64,000 bases of DNA. Origin: Ruminococcus sp. Lineage in GTDB: Bacteria; Bacillota; Clostridia; Oscillospirales; Acutalibacteraceae. Below the pieces are notes generated by a model that was not told the origin of the DNA, searched no databases, and was given only the letters and a program-made list of their open reading frames with translations. How positions within the stretch are numbered: position 1 is the first letter of the stretch; every line of letters begins with the position of its first letter. The stretch is taken from positions 1 through 64,000 of the forward strand of contig JAFUJH010000013.1 of the NCBI GenBank assembly GCA_017473775.1, read 5' to 3'. Positions 24,021 through 34,236 of the stretch are shown here, piece after piece. The position numbers and the translations under genes are program-made.

Positions 24021-24755
24021 TCAGATTACAAAGCCGCCGTTAACGCCCAGCACCTGACCTGTGATAAACTCTGCCCTGTCACTGCACAGGAATGCCACCG
24101 AGTCGGCGACATCCTTTGGAGTACCAATTCTGCCCACGGGAGTTTCCTCAATAAGTGAACCGATTGTGTCCTCGTCAATTTCAGAGAGCATATCTGTCTT
24201 TATTACACCGGGGCAAACGCAATTAACACGCACTCCCGAGGGAGCAAGCTCCTTTGCCAGTGCCTGTGTCAGACCGATGACGCCCGCCTTGGATGCACTG
24301 TAGTGCACCTCGCAGGAGGCACCCACCTGACCCCACATAGAGCTGATGTTCACGACACTTCCGCTCTTTTGGTTTATCATGATCTTTGCCGCGGCACGGC
24401 TGCAGTTGAACACACCTGTCAGGTTTGTGCCTATCATATTGCTCCATTCCTGGTCGGTAATCTCTGTAAAGAGCTTGAACTGTGCAATGCCTGCATTGTT
24501 CACAAGCACATCAACTCTGCCGAAGTTTCTGTATGCTGTGTCAATGAGCATATCAGCCTCACTGGACACAGACACATCTGCCTGCACTGCTATAGCCGCA
24601 ATGCCATATCCTGAGATAAGCACCTCGGCAAACTGCTCGGCGCGTTCTTTATTTACTTTATATCCTAAAATCACATTGTAGCCGCTCTTTGCAAGGGCTA
24701 CTGCACAGGCGGCACCGATACCACGGGATGCACCTGTAACAACTGCAGTTTTCAT
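24021..24755 (-). CDS. SDR-family oxidoreductase, FabG-like
   Basis: A 244-residue NAD(P)-dependent reductase. It has TGASRGIGAA (7-16), NNAG, the catalytic Ser in VVNISS, YSASK (Tyr and Lys of the active site), CPGVIKTDM and the ending ITGQVLGVNGGFVI. This matches 3-oxoacyl-ACP reductases closely, but no other fatty-acid gene is nearby, so a different keto substrate is possible. It lies 29 bp after glnS on the same strand, preceded by CAGGAG. Confidence 0.85.
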   Translation of the reverse strand: MKTAVVTGASRGIGAACAVALAKSGYNVILGYKVNKERAEQFAEVLISGYGIAAIAVQADVSVSSEADMLIDTAYRNFGRVDVLVNNAGIAQFKLFTEITDQEWSNMIGTNLTGVFNCSRAAAKIMINQKSGSVVNISSMWGQVGASCEVHYSASKAGVIGLTQALAKELAPSGVRVNCVCPGVIKTDMLSEIDEDTIGSLIEETPVGRIGTPKDVADSVAFLCSDRAEFITGQVLGVNGGFVI

Positions 24756-24784
24756 ACTAAAAACTCCTGTGTAAGATATATTTA

Positions 24785-26482
24785 TTACTTCTTCTTGAAA
24801 CCGTCCTTGAGGGATACACTGCGGTTGAAGATAAGTTTATCAGCAGTTGAGTCCTTATCTGCACAGAAGTAGCCAAGTCGCATAAACTGGTAGCCTGTAC
24901 CAACCTGTGCAGACTCAAGTGAACGCTCCACCTTACAACCGTTAAGCACCTTGAGGGAGTCGGGGTTGAGGAAATCAAGGAAGTTTCTGTCGCCTGCATC
25001 AGGGTCGGGAACTGTGAAAAGGTTATCGTAAAGACGAACCTCAGCCTCAGCACAGTTTGCGGCGTCTACCCAGTGGATAGTACCTCTTACCTTTCTGCCG
25101 TCAGGAGTATTACCGCCCTTTGTTTCGGGGTCGTAGGTTGCATAAACTTCAACCACGTTACCATTTTCGTCCTTCTTACAGCCTGTGCACTTAACGATGT
25201 ATGCAGACTTGAGGCGTACCTCGTTGCCGGGATAGAGTCTCTGGTAGCCCTTGATAGGCTCCTCCATAAAGTCCTCTGTCTCGATATAACACTCACGGGT
25301 GAAGGTGATGGTTCTCTTGCCGTCTTCCTCACGGTTGGGGTTGTTCTCAACCTCGAATGTCTCTGTGAGGTCCTCAGGGTAGTTCTCGATAATAAGTTTA
25401 ACGGGATTGATAACCGCCATAACTCTCTGAGCCTTTTCGTTTAAATCCTCTCTGAGGCAATGCTCAAGGAAGCTGTACTCAACTACGGAGTTAACCTTGG
25501 AAACGCCGTTACGCTCTGTGAAATTGCGGATAGATGCAGGGGTGTAACCTCTGCGTCTGAGACCGCACAGTGTAGGCATACGGGGGTCGTCCCATCCGCT
25601 TACATAGCCGTCATCAACAAGAGTTCTGAGCTTACGCTTTGACATAACAGTGTTGTTGATACCAAGGCGTGCAAACTCAATCTGACGGGGCTTGGCAGGA
25701 ACGGACACATTATTGATAACCCAATCGTAGAGAGGTCTATGGTCCTCAAACTCCAGAGAACAAAGGCTGTGAGTGATATGCTCCATTGCGTCCTCGATGG
25801 GGTGAGCAAAGTCGTACATGGGATAGATAACCCACTTGTTGCCTGTTCTGTGGTGAGGAAGTTTATTGATTCTGTAAATAACAGGGTCACGCATATTGAA
25901 ATTACCGCTTGCAAGGTCAATCTTTGCACGGAGAGTCATTGTGCCCTCCTCAAACTCACCTTTTCTCATACGCTCAAAAAGGTCGAGGCTCTCCTCAATA
26001 GGTCTGTCGCGGTAGGGGCTCTTTGCAGGAGTGGTCAGGTCGCCTCTGTACTCACGCATCTGCTCAGCGTTGAGCTCGCACACATAGGCAAGTCCCTTCT
26101 CGATAAGCTCCACAGCAAAGCGGTACATATCGTCAAAATAATCAGAAGCATAGTAGAAGCGGTCATCCCAATCGAAGCCCAGCCACTTGATATCCTCCTG
26201 AATAGCATCAACATACTCCACATCTTCTTTGGTGGGGTTTGTATCATCCATACGAAGGTTGCACACACCGCCGTACTTGCGAGCTGTACCAAAGTCAATG
26301 CAGATAGCCTTAGCGTGACCGATATGCAGGTAGCCGTTAGGCTCGGGTGGGAATCGTGTGTGTACTGTCATACCCTCGAATCTTCCGCCCTCAGCGATAT
26401 CCTCATCAATAAAATCGTGGATAAAGTTTGAAGGCATTGTGCTTTCTTCATTCATTTCTGCAGTAATTTTCTCGTCTGCCAT
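24785..26482 (-). CDS. glnS: Glutaminyl-tRNA synthetase
   Basis: A 565-residue class I synthetase that charges tRNA-Gln. The HIGH motif is in [20 protein letters not shown] and the KMSKS equivalent is [25 protein letters not shown] and the C-terminal beta-barrels (residues about 340-560) are typical of GlnRS rather than GluRS. ATG 26482 follows AGAGGTG. It lies 21 bp downstream of gltX, so Gln and Glu charging enzymes are co-transcribed. A true GlnRS means the organism need not make Gln-tRNA by the transamidation route. Confidence 0.96.
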   Translation of the reverse strand: MADEKITAEMNEESTMPSNFIHDFIDEDIAEGGRFEGMTVHTRFPPEPNGYLHIGHAKAICIDFGTARKYGGVCNLRMDDTNPTKEDVEYVDAIQEDIKWLGFDWDDRFYYASDYFDDMYRFAVELIEKGLAYVCELNAEQMREYRGDLTTPAKSPYRDRPIEESLDLFERMRKGEFEEGTMTLRAKIDLASGNFNMRDPVIYRINKLPHHRTGNKWVIYPMYDFAHPIEDAMEHITHSLCSLEFEDHRPLYDWVINNVSVPAKPRQIEFARLGINNTVMSKRKLRTLVDDGYVSGWDDPRMPTLCGLRRRGYTPASIRNFTERNGVSKVNSVVEYSFLEHCLREDLNEKAQRVMAVINPVKLIIENYPEDLTETFEVENNPNREEDGKRTITFTRECYIETEDFMEEPIKGYQRLYPGNEVRLKSAYIVKCTGCKKDENGNVVEVYATYDPETKGGNTPDGRKVRGTIHWVDAANCAEAEVRLYDNLFTVPDPDAGDRNFLDFLNPDSLKVLNGCKVERSLESAQVGTGYQFMRLGYFCADKDSTADKLIFNRSVSLKDGFKKK

Positions 26483-26503
26483 TTATGTTCACCTCTTAAA
26501 AAA

Positions 26504-27952
26504 TTAAGCGTTTAATTTAGAAAGACCGATTTCCATTCTTCTGAGTGATTCTTCCTTGCCGAGAATATCCAGAATCTCCACTGCTCCGCCGGGAGTAACG
26601 GTCTTGCCTGCTACTGCAATTCGTGCAGGCCACATAACTGTGCCGTTCTTAACCTCAAGCTTCTCTGCAAGAGATATGAGAAGCTCCTTGATGCTGTCGC
26701 AGTTCCAGTCAGAAAGAGCAGAAAGCTCATCATACACAGCCTTCAGAAGCTCAGGTGCGTTCTCAAGGTTAGTCTTGCTCTTTTTATTTACAAACAGGTC
26801 TGCGGTGTATTCGGGAAGCTCCTTGAAGAAATCAATCATCGCAGGAATATCTGTAAGCTTTACTGTTCTCTGCTGTAAAATTGCAGTGAGTTTCATTGCA
26901 TCATAGGGAGTATCACCGAAAACTTCCTTGAAATAAGGGTCTGCAACAGATGCAAACTGCTCAGCTGTCATAGCACGCAGGTACTCTGCGTTAAGCCAAG
27001 AAAGCTTATCGTAGTCAAACACAGAGGGAGACTTTGAAATCTCGTCCACATGGAAGTTCTGTGCAAGCTCCGAAAGGCTGAAAATCTCCTGATTAGACTT
27101 GGGGCACCAGCCTAAAAGTGCAATGTAGTTGATGATTGCCTCAGGCAGATAGCCGTCCTTAACCAAATCCTCAAAACCTGTTGCACCGTGACGCTTAGAG
27201 AGCTTGGACACGGAGCCGTCCTCGTTCTTACCCATAATCAGAGGCAGGTGCACATAGGTGGGAATCTCCCAACCGAAGGCTTCGTAAAGAAGATTGTACT
27301 TAGGAGTGGAGCTTAAATACTCACAGCCTCTTACCACATGGGTGATACCCATTGTGTGGTCGTCGATAACATTAGCAAAGTTATATGTGGGATAGCCGTC
27401 AGACTTGATAAGAATCTGGTCTGTAAGTTCGGAGTTTTCAACAGTAATATCGCCGAAAACTGCATCGGAGAAGGTGGTTGAACCCTCAGTGGGCATCTTC
27501 TGACGGATAACATAGGGTACACCCTCAGCGAGTAATCTGTCAATCTCCTCCTGAGGCAAATCTCTGCAGTGGCCGTCATAACCGCCGCCTACAGATTCTT
27601 CAGAGAGCTTCTCCAATCGCTCCTTGGTGCAAAAGCAACGGTATGCCTTACCCTGTGCTATAAGTTGCTCAGCATAAGGAAGGTACATTCCCTTTCTCTC
27701 AGACTGAACATAGGGGCCGAAGTCACCGCCTACATCGGGGCCTTCGTCGTGGTTAAGTCCTGCAACCTTGAGTGTGTTGTAAATAACATCCACAGCACCC
27801 TTCACAAGACGCTCTCGGTCTGTATCCTCAATACGGAGGATAAACTTGCCGTCCTGGCTCTTTGCAATAAGGTACTCATAGAGAGCAGTCCTCAGGTTAC
27901 CAACATGCATAAAGCCTGTGGGACTGGGTGCGTATCGTGTACGAACTGTCAT
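26504..27952 (-). CDS. gltX: Glutamyl-tRNA synthetase
   Basis: A 482-residue class I synthetase. The HIGH-type motif is in RYAPSPTGFMHVGNLRTALY; the KMSKS equivalent is VSKLSKRHGA. LRIEDTDRERL is the usual substrate loop, and the helical anticodon-binding domain fills the last 160 residues. ATG 27952 is preferred to the in-frame TTG at 27958, although the AAAGGA site is slightly far (11 bases). It heads the gltX-glnS-SDR string. Confidence 0.96.
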   Translation of the reverse strand: MTVRTRYAPSPTGFMHVGNLRTALYEYLIAKSQDGKFILRIEDTDRERLVKGAVDVIYNTLKVAGLNHDEGPDVGGDFGPYVQSERKGMYLPYAEQLIAQGKAYRCFCTKERLEKLSEESVGGGYDGHCRDLPQEEIDRLLAEGVPYVIRQKMPTEGSTTFSDAVFGDITVENSELTDQILIKSDGYPTYNFANVIDDHTMGITHVVRGCEYLSSTPKYNLLYEAFGWEIPTYVHLPLIMGKNEDGSVSKLSKRHGATGFEDLVKDGYLPEAIINYIALLGWCPKSNQEIFSLSELAQNFHVDEISKSPSVFDYDKLSWLNAEYLRAMTAEQFASVADPYFKEVFGDTPYDAMKLTAILQQRTVKLTDIPAMIDFFKELPEYTADLFVNKKSKTNLENAPELLKAVYDELSALSDWNCDSIKELLISLAEKLEVKNGTVMWPARIAVAGKTVTPGGAVEILDILGKEESLRRMEIGLSKLNA

Positions 27953-28015
27953 ATTCAAAACCGTCCTTTCGGATTTAATTCAAATTTTACCCATAATAAC
28001 AGATATTAATAATTA

Positions 28016-28044
28016 ATTTTACCACATATAAAATAATATTACAA
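28016..28044 (-). promoter_or_regulatory. Possible promoter of gltX-glnS
   Basis: Minus strand TTGTAA (28039-28044), 17 bp, TAAAAT (28016-28021). Confidence 0.45.
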
Positions 28045-28100
28045 TTATTTAGAGAAAATATTTTTTGTAAGGTTTCCTCTCCGTACAATGCCACCGCACA

Positions 28101-28228
28101 GGGCTCTCTCACAGAGGGAGCTGGATTTCGGCAAAGCCGAAAGACTGAGGGAGTTGAATCAAACCTTTCCTTTGACTCCCTTCGTAATTGGCTTTCGCCA
28201 ATGCCACCTCCCTCATAGAGGGAGGCTT
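28101..28228. repeat. GAGGGAG hairpin element, copy A
   Basis: Non-coding repeat of three inverted GAGGGAG/CTCCCTC hairpins. It shares with copy B (29351-29473) the block GACTGAGGGAGTTGAATCAA through ACTCCCTTCGT and the end CACCTCCCTCATAGAGGGAG. An extra small hairpin (28233-28253) follows. Confidence 0.85.
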
Positions 28229-28272
28229 AAAAGGCTTCTCCTTGAGGAAAAGTCTCTACGATACCGCCTCTG

Positions 28273-28308
28273 CAAATAAAAACAGGAGCGAGAATAACTC
28301 ACTCCTGT
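28273..28308 (-). terminator. Terminator of the small zinc-ribbon membrane protein
   Basis: Minus strand ACAGGAGTGAG pairs with CTCGCTCCTGT (28282-28308), then a T-rich tail. Confidence 0.8.
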
Positions 28309-28330
28309 AACATTACTATGTATTCAATTT

Positions 28331-28777
28331 TCAGGGCTTTCTCTGTCCGCATCCGCAGGTGCCAACATAGTCCTGATTAATTCTTCCGCACTTTGTGCAT
28401 TTCCACTCACCCTGTGCAGGACTGCCTGCAGGCTTTCTTTCTTCTTCCTTCTTCTTTTCTGCATCTTTGAAGAATCCGCCGTTATACTCAGGCAAACCGC
28501 TTTTTGATACTGTGGCAGTTGCTTTCTTTGTCTGTGGTTTCTCAGCTTTGTTTTCGTTTGCGTCAACGATTATTCCGTATCCCTGAAGCATAAGGCTTGA
28601 AAATACAGCCATAACCCCACCGCCTACAAGTGTGCCAAGTCCAATCCAGAACTTACCGTCAAGCCATCTGGGCAATGTTGCCCACAGCACTATTGCACCT
28701 GCAAGGGATGCAATCAGCATAATCACAAAGACTACCACTGATACGACTTGGATTTTTCTGCCTACATTTTCAAACAT
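28331..28777 (-). CDS. Small membrane protein with C-terminal zinc ribbon
   Basis: A 148-residue protein with two transmembrane helices (about 10-32 and 43-68), a charged Lys/Glu-rich linker and a C-terminal zinc ribbon (WKCTKCGRINQDYVGTCGCG), four cysteines in CxxC and CxC arrangement. Function unknown; such proteins occur widely in clostridia. It has a consensus promoter and is divergent from an XRE regulator, which may control it. Confidence 0.75.
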   Translation of the reverse strand: MFENVGRKIQVVSVVVFVIMLIASLAGAIVLWATLPRWLDGKFWIGLGTLVGGGVMAVFSSLMLQGYGIIVDANENKAEKPQTKKATATVSKSGLPEYNGGFFKDAEKKKEEERKPAGSPAQGEWKCTKCGRINQDYVGTCGCGQRKP

Positions 28778-28818
28778 ACTAACCTCTCCTTATTGCAAAA
28801 AATGCATAATTTAATTAT

Positions 28819-28847
28819 ATAATACTGCGATTTTTCACACTTGTCAA
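28819..28847 (-). promoter_or_regulatory. Promoter of the small zinc-ribbon membrane protein
   Basis: Minus strand TTGACA (28842-28847), 17 bp, TATTAT (28819-28824). Confidence 0.75.
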
Positions 28848-28943
28848 TAAAAATTCTAAGATTTTGCATATTTTTATGTTATTATTCGCAAAATTTCTAT
28901 AATGAAAATAAGAATATCAGAAATACAGACAGGATGTGATTTT

Positions 28944-29264
28944 ATGATAGGCGAAAGACTTCAGGAGCTGAGGAAAGACCACGGTATGTCACAGGAGGAA
29001 CTGGCTAAAATATTGGGGGTTTCTCACTACACAGTTTCTTCCTACGAGTGCAACCGCTCTGACCCCGACGATAAATCAAAGGTAATTATTGCAAAGCTCT
29101 TTGATGTTTCTGTGGACTACCTTCTGGGGCTTACAGACGAGCCTGTGTCCTATAACAGGGAGCAGAGGGTTTTATGCTTACCTCACGATTTCAGCGAAGA
29201 AGATTTTTCTGAAATAGAAAATTACATTAAATATATAAAGTATAAAAAAGATAAAGAGGACTGA
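28944..29264 (+). CDS. XRE-family transcriptional regulator
   Basis: A 106-residue regulator. ATG 28944 follows AGGATGTG and gives the typical start MIGERLQELRKDHGMSQEEL; an upstream in-frame ATG at 28902 lacks a site. The helix-turn-helix spans about 5-60 (LAKILGVSHYTVSSYE) and continues into FDVSVDYLLGLTDEP, the usual Cro/CI-type ending. A C-terminal acidic then basic helix may dimerise. It is divergent from the zinc-ribbon membrane protein and ends in a terminator that overlaps its stop codon. Confidence 0.9.
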   Translation: MIGERLQELRKDHGMSQEELAKILGVSHYTVSSYECNRSDPDDKSKVIIAKLFDVSVDYLLGLTDEPVSYNREQRVLCLPHDFSEEDFSEIENYIKYIKYKKDKED

Positions 29265-29292
29265 GTATTTTTACACACTCAGTCCTTTTTTA
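29258..29292 (+). terminator. Terminator of the XRE gene
   Basis: AGGACTGAGT (29258-29267) pairs perfectly with ACTCAGTCCT (29277-29286), followed by six T. Confidence 0.9.
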
Positions 29293-29350
29293 TGATATAC
29301 AATACCCATCAGATATTAGCAAGCCTTCCTTGTGTATGGATGGCTTATTG

Positions 29351-29473
29351 AGGCTCCCTCCCCGAGGGAGCTGTCGAGCAAAGCTAGACTGAGGGAGTTG
29401 AATCAAACCTTTCCTTTGACTCCCTTCGTCATTGGCTTTCAGCCAATGCCACCTCCCTCATAGAGGGAGGCTT
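29351..29473. repeat. GAGGGAG hairpin element, copy B
   Basis: Same family as copy A: CTCCCTC/GAGGGAG at the left end, a long-armed AGGGAGT/ACTCCCT pair in the middle, ATTGGCTTTCAGCCAAT, and CCTCCCTCATAGAGGGAGG at the right, reaching the secA stop. Confidence 0.85.
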
Positions 29474-29475
29474 TA

Positions 29476-32349
29476 TTACTCATTCATTCCACAGCATTTT
29501 TTGTACTTTTTGCCTGATCCGCAGGGGCAGGGGTCGTTTCTGCCGACCTTCTTACCCTTCTTGACGGTTTTGTTGGTGCTCATTGTGCCGTCACCTGCAA
29601 ACTCCACGGGCTTTGCTACCTGCTCACGCTTGATTGCAAAGCTCACGGGATTAACCTTTGCAGGCTCGGTGTTGCCGCAGATGATTACCTCGTGTCTTGC
29701 GGCGGCGGCTTTCTCTGCCTCGCGGCGGCGGTTTTCTTCTTCCTCCTGACGGCGTTTGATTGCGTGCACGCTCAGAGGCATTGTGAACACCAGCTTGACG
29801 GTATCCTGACGGATGGTGTCAATCATCTGGTCGAACATCTCAAAGCCCTCGTGAGTATACTCAACTACAGGGTCGTGCTGTGCATAGGCACGCATACGGA
29901 TGCCCTGCTTGAGCTCATCCATATCGTCAATATGCTCCATCCAGTGGGTATCAACTGCACGAAGCAGGCACACACGCTCAACCTCACGCATTGTTTCCTT
30001 GGTGATAAGAGCCTCAAACTCTGCGTACAGCTCCTGTGCACGGCTGAGAAGTATCTCTGTAACATCAGATGCAGTAAGCTCTGCAAGCTCCTCATCCTCA
30101 AACACAAGAGGACATTTATCATCATCTGCAAGCCATCCGTTGTAGTACTCCCTGAGGCTTATGAGGTTCCAGTTATCGGGAGTACCGCTTAAGTACATCT
30201 CAACATTTGCACTGATGGTCTGCTCAATCATTGTCATTATGGTTTCGTGGATATCCTCGCCGTCAAGCACCTGATTACGCTGTTTGTAGATAATCTCACG
30301 CTGACGGTTCATAACATCGTCAAACTGGAGCACATTCTTTCTTGCGCCGAAGTGGCTCTGCTCCACCTTCTGCTGTGCATTCTCGATAACATTGGAGAAC
30401 AGCTTGATATCAATAGCAACTGACTCGTCACCTGCGAATCTGTCCATAAGCATCTTCATACGGTCACCGCCGAAGATACGCATCAGGTCGTCCTCTGCAG
30501 ACAGGAAGAACTGGCTCTGTCCCGGGTCACCCTGACGGCCTGCACGGCCTCTCAGCTGATTATCAATACGGCGTGACTCATGACGCTCTGTACCGATAAT
30601 GAAAAGACCGCCTGCCGCTCTTACTTTCTCAGCTTCTTCTCTGAGCTCATCCTTGAACTGTGTGTGAAGCTCTGAGAATACCCGTCTTGCCTCTATAATC
30701 TCCTCGTTGTCTGTCTCTGCAAAGCCTGTTGCCTCAGCAATGAGCTCATCTGTGAAGCCCTGCTTACGCATCTTGGAGGTTGCCATAAACTCAGCGTTAC
30801 CGCCAAGGATAATATCAGTGCCTCGGCCTGCCATATTGGTTGCAATGGTAACTGCGCCCAGCTTACCTGCCTGAGCAACAATCTCTGCCTCTTTTTCGTG
30901 CTGTTTTGCATTGAGCACATTGTGAGCAACACCGCGGCGGGAAAGCATCTTTGACAGAAGCTCTGATTTTTCAATAGAAATTGTACCAACCAGTACGGGC
31001 TGACCTTTTTCGTGACATCTTACGATTGTATCGATAACTGCCTCGTACTTCGCCTTTTGTGTAGCATAGAAGCAGTCGTTCATATCCTGACGGGCAAGAG
31101 GACGGTTTGTGGGAATCTCCACAACATCCAGCTTGTAAATCTCTCTGAACTCCTGCTCCTCGGTCATAGCAGTACCTGTCATACCTGAGAGCTTCTTGTA
31201 AAGACGGAAGTAGTTCTGGAATGTGATTGTGGCAAGGGTCTTGTTCTCGTTCTGAATCTCAACACCCTCTTTTGCCTCAATAGCCTGGTGCAGACCTTCG
31301 TTGAAGCGTCTGCCGTACATAAGACGGCCTGTGAACTCATCAACAATGATGATTTCGCCGTCCTTGTTTACATAGTCAATATCAAGGTGCATAATGCCGT
31401 GAGCACGGATTGCAAGGTTGATATGATGCTGAAGTGTCAGGTTGTCGGGGTCGGTGAGGTTTTCAACACCGAAGTGAGCCTCCGCCTTCTTGACACCTAC
31501 CTGAGTGAGAGTTGCAGACTTTGCTTTTTCGTCAACGATGTAGTCGATGCCGTTTTCTTCAAAGAAAGCCTCCATATCCTCTTTGTTGTTCACCTCGGTG
31601 AACACATACTTCTTGAGCCTGCAGGCAAATGCCTCTGCACGCTGATACATATCGGTGGACTTATCGCCCTTACCTGAAATAATCAGAGGTGTTCTTGCCT
31701 CGTCAATGAGGATAGAGTCTACCTCATCCACAACAGCAAAGGCATGACCGCGCTGAACACGCTGCTCCTTGTAAACAGCCATATTATCACGGAGATAGTC
31801 AAAGCCGAACTCGTTGTTTGTGCCGTATGTAATGTCTGCATTGTAAGCAGCCTGTCGCATATCGGGAGTAATATCGTGAACGATAAGACCTACTGTAAGA
31901 CCTAAGAAACGGTACAGCTTGCCCATCCACTCTGAGTCACGGCGAGCAAGGTAGTCATTGACGGTAACAATGTGCACACCCTCGCCTGTGAGAGCGTTAA
32001 GGTATGCAGGGAGAGTTGCCACCAGAGTTTTACCCTCACCTGTTTTCATCTCGGCAATTCTGCCCTGATGGAGTATAATACCGCCCAGAATCTGCACAGG
32101 GAAGTGCTTCATACCCAGTACTCGCCATGAAGCCTCACGGCATACTGCAAATGCATCGGGCAGGATATCATCTGTGGACTCGCCTTTTGCCAGTCTTTCT
32201 TTGAGAACTGTAGTCTGAGCCTTCAGCTCTTTGTCTGTCATTGCGCTGTACTTATCTTCCAGTGCAAGAGTCTTATCGCACAGAGGCTGTACACGCTTTA
32301 TTTCTCTTTTGCTGTAACTGCCAAAAAGAGCTTTAAGAAAATTAGCCAT
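29476..32349 (-). CDS. secA: Preprotein translocase ATPase SecA
   Basis: A 957-residue motor that drives secretory proteins through SecYEG. Visible: Walker A region [39 protein letters not shown] (DEAD-type box), the SGMTGTA motif of the second half, [13 protein letters not shown], and the C-terminal SEC-C zinc finger [16 protein letters not shown]. The length is slightly over the usual 840-900 because of insertions in the second half. ATG 32349 is nine bases after AAAGGAAG. It stands alone, with repeat elements on both sides. The many secreted and sortase-linked proteins in the window would use it. Confidence 0.97.
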   Translation of the reverse strand: MANFLKALFGSYSKREIKRVQPLCDKTLALEDKYSAMTDKELKAQTTVLKERLAKGESTDDILPDAFAVCREASWRVLGMKHFPVQILGGIILHQGRIAEMKTGEGKTLVATLPAYLNALTGEGVHIVTVNDYLARRDSEWMGKLYRFLGLTVGLIVHDITPDMRQAAYNADITYGTNNEFGFDYLRDNMAVYKEQRVQRGHAFAVVDEVDSILIDEARTPLIISGKGDKSTDMYQRAEAFACRLKKYVFTEVNNKEDMEAFFEENGIDYIVDEKAKSATLTQVGVKKAEAHFGVENLTDPDNLTLQHHINLAIRAHGIMHLDIDYVNKDGEIIIVDEFTGRLMYGRRFNEGLHQAIEAKEGVEIQNENKTLATITFQNYFRLYKKLSGMTGTAMTEEQEFREIYKLDVVEIPTNRPLARQDMNDCFYATQKAKYEAVIDTIVRCHEKGQPVLVGTISIEKSELLSKMLSRRGVAHNVLNAKQHEKEAEIVAQAGKLGAVTIATNMAGRGTDIILGGNAEFMATSKMRKQGFTDELIAEATGFAETDNEEIIEARRVFSELHTQFKDELREEAEKVRAAGGLFIIGTERHESRRIDNQLRGRAGRQGDPGQSQFFLSAEDDLMRIFGGDRMKMLMDRFAGDESVAIDIKLFSNVIENAQQKVEQSHFGARKNVLQFDDVMNRQREIIYKQRNQVLDGEDIHETIMTMIEQTISANVEMYLSGTPDNWNLISLREYYNGWLADDDKCPLVFEDEELAELTASDVTEILLSRAQELYAEFEALITKETMREVERVCLLRAVDTHWMEHIDDMDELKQGIRMRAYAQHDPVVEYTHEGFEMFDQMIDTIRQDTVKLVFTMPLSVHAIKRRQEEEENRRREAEKAAAARHEVIICGNTEPAKVNPVSFAIKREQVAKPVEFAGDGTMSTNKTVKKGKKVGRNDPCPCGSGKKYKKCCGMNE

Positions 32350-32529
32350 TAATCTATTCTTCCTTTCGGTTGATTATAAATAAACGGATATACATATTAT
32401 CCCATTGTAATCGTATTTATTTAGTCTATCATACCACACCAGAAGAAAAAAAGAAAGGGAATTTTGAAAAAGCCTCTGTTTACACCCCAAAATTTACAAA
32501 CAGGAAATAAATGCATTCGTTGCAATGTA

Positions 32530-32720
32530 TTGTAGGGGCGATTCAAGAATCGCCCGAAAGGCTCCCTCACCGAGGGAGGCTTATAAAGGCTTCCCCTCAA
32601 GGGGAAGGCTTTTGCGGGTCGTCGTGGGCGCCGACCCCTACAATGCTACATTGTAAGGGCAATTCACGAATTGCCCGAGAGGCTCCATCACCGAGGGAAA
32701 CTCCTCAAGGAGGAGGGCTC
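32530..32720. repeat. Composite hairpin repeat, copy C
   Basis: Made of tandem modules: TTGTAGGGGCG with the hairpin GGGCGATTC/GAATCGCCC (32536-32555), CTCCCTC/GAGGGAG (32562-32578), CTTCCCCT/AGGGGAAG, GGGTCG/CGACCC, CCCCTACAA as an inverted copy of the left end, and a decayed second set (GGGCAATTC/GAATTGCCC). Related to copies A and B; looks like a nested or degenerated MITE. Confidence 0.75.
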
Positions 32721-32726
32721 AAATAA

Positions 32727-32762
32727 ACACCCAAGTGTTATTTGACAACACTTGGGTGTAAA
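32727..32762 (-). terminator. Terminator of the large zinc-ribbon membrane protein
   Basis: ACACCCAAGTGTT (32727-32739) pairs perfectly with AACACTTGGGTGT (32747-32759), with a T-rich tail on the minus strand. Confidence 0.8.
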
Positions 32763-32777
32763 TACTATGTTTATATT

Positions 32778-33866
32778 TTATTTATTGATTTGTTTTTCCA
32801 GTTCTTCTTTTTCCTTTTGGAGCTCTTCTATTTTCTTTTTCTGCTCCTCCTGACTTGATTTGCTCCTGAAAATAAAGCAGAAAGACAAAACAGCCACTGG
32901 TCCGCATATCCATTTGAGTATAATCCAAAACAGTGCATATTCATCAGTAACACCGGCAACAATAGAGCAAATAATATAAGCCACTGCAAAGACAATAGTA
33001 AATCCAAGTACACCGGGATTGTAATTTACTTTTATTTTTCCCAATTCCCTGTCAATCTCTGCAATACGGGCCTTTCTGATTTTCACCGCAGTTTTCTGTG
33101 CATATGCATCATCATACTTACAGGCTTTATCAACATATGTATTAATTATTTTGTTATTGTATTCCTTACTTTCCTGATTAAGGCAATATATGTAGGCTCT
33201 GTTTACATCTACTCCCTGCTCCCAGCACAAAGCCGCAAGTTTCAGAGCCTTTTCACTTGTGAAGAGTTTTTCTATCTGGTCACCTGTGGCATAAAGCATA
33301 TCCTTAACTGCCACCGCTCTGTCAATATACTCCTGTTGGTGCTTCTGCTCATAACTTGCATCGTTAAAGGTAGTACCCTTGTAGGTTTTCAGCGCTGAAC
33401 TATGAAGCATTGTTCCGATTATAACAATACTTGCCACAAGTTGTGACACTGCCTCGTCCTGCTCTGACTCGTCAGCTACATTATCCTTTATCATCTGAAT
33501 TGCTGTAACCGAAGAATTCTTCACCTTATATGCAGCAGAAGCGATGTTAATAATCTTTGTCTGCATAGCAGAAAAATATGAACTGTAGAAAGTAGCCTCC
33601 CAACTTGAGGGGTCTTCCATCAAAATCATATCATAATACTTTGCGGCTGTTTCAGAGTTGTTGTCATCCTTGGCTCTGCGTGCTACCTCATACATATTTT
33701 TGAGCTTGTCTGAGGTATCAATTTTAACTGTGCTTCCTGAGATATCCACCATCATCTTCTTTGCTTCTTCTGTGGTGTACTTGGTACCACAGCTTTCGCA
33801 GATATACATCCCGTCTTTTTTCACGATATCGTGGCTTGAGCACATTTCACAGACAATTGCTTTCAT
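32778..33866 (-). CDS. Zinc-ribbon membrane protein
   Basis: A 362-residue protein: an N-terminal TFIIB-like zinc ribbon (CEMCSSHDI then YICESCGTKY, cysteines 6, 9, 23, 26), a TPR-like helical middle (about 50-270; AAKYYDMILMEDPSSWEA), two transmembrane helices (about 285-340) and a C-terminal coiled coil of EEQKKKIEELQKEKEELEKQ type. Membrane-bound, cytoplasmic ends likely. Function unknown. A perfect promoter precedes it, and an XRE regulator is divergent. Confidence 0.75.
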   Translation of the reverse strand: MKAIVCEMCSSHDIVKKDGMYICESCGTKYTTEEAKKMMVDISGSTVKIDTSDKLKNMYEVARRAKDDNNSETAAKYYDMILMEDPSSWEATFYSSYFSAMQTKIINIASAAYKVKNSSVTAIQMIKDNVADESEQDEAVSQLVASIVIIGTMLHSSALKTYKGTTFNDASYEQKHQQEYIDRAVAVKDMLYATGDQIEKLFTSEKALKLAALCWEQGVDVNRAYIYCLNQESKEYNNKIINTYVDKACKYDDAYAQKTAVKIRKARIAEIDRELGKIKVNYNPGVLGFTIVFAVAYIICSIVAGVTDEYALFWIILKWICGPVAVLSFCFIFRSKSSQEEQKKKIEELQKEKEELEKQINK

Positions 33867-33895
33867 AAGAAAAACCCCTTTTTGAATTTTTCTTC

Positions 33896-33924
33896 ATTAT
33901 ATACCGCAAAATGACTTGTGTCAA
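33896..33924 (-). promoter_or_regulatory. Consensus promoter of the zinc-ribbon membrane protein
   Basis: Minus strand TTGACA (33919-33924), 17 bp, TATAAT (33896-33901). The -35 region lies in an inverted repeat, CTTGTGTCAA (33915-33924) and TTGTCACAAG (33938-33947), 9 of 10 matching, a possible site for the divergent XRE protein. Confidence 0.75.
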
Positions 33925-33994
33925 CCACATTATGCTATTGTCACAAGGTTTTTGTAGTGTGATGTTCACTGTACAATTAATATGAGGTGAGATT

Positions 33995-34222
33995 ATGAAG
34001 CCACAGTACAAAGGACTATATGAAAAATTCGGACTCAATGTAGTATATTACAGAAAAAGAAAGCGGCTTACTCAGCTTCAGCTTGCAGAGCTTGTGGAAA
34101 TCGACCGCAGTCATATCAGCGCCATTGAGCTTGGAAATGTGGGAGTATCCTTTGATGTAGTATTTAAGCTATGCGAGGTTTTAGAGGTAACTCCGAAGGA
34201 GCTTTTCGACTTCCGCGACTAA
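33995..34222 (+). CDS. Small XRE-family regulator
   Basis: A 75-residue single-domain helix-turn-helix protein: FGLNVVYYRKRKRLTQLQLA, EIDRSHISAIELGNVGVS and the ending LEVTPKELFDF. GAGGTGAG precedes ATG 33995. No ligand or peptidase domain. It is divergent from the zinc-ribbon membrane protein. Confidence 0.88.
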   Translation: MKPQYKGLYEKFGLNVVYYRKRKRLTQLQLAELVEIDRSHISAIELGNVGVSFDVVFKLCEVLEVTPKELFDFRD

Positions 34223-34236
34223 AAAAAGACAGCAAA

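Noticed and set aside
25739..26431. Plus-strand open frame opposite glnS
   Set aside because: Shadow of glnS; low-complexity translated product with no domain.
28101..29473. CRISPR array
   Set aside because: The repeats are few, long and different in spacing, with no regular spacers and no cas genes.
29347..29475. Copy B repeat as the secA terminator
   Set aside because: The minus-strand hairpin next to secA is strong but no T-run follows it; it may stabilise the mRNA end but is not a clear terminator.
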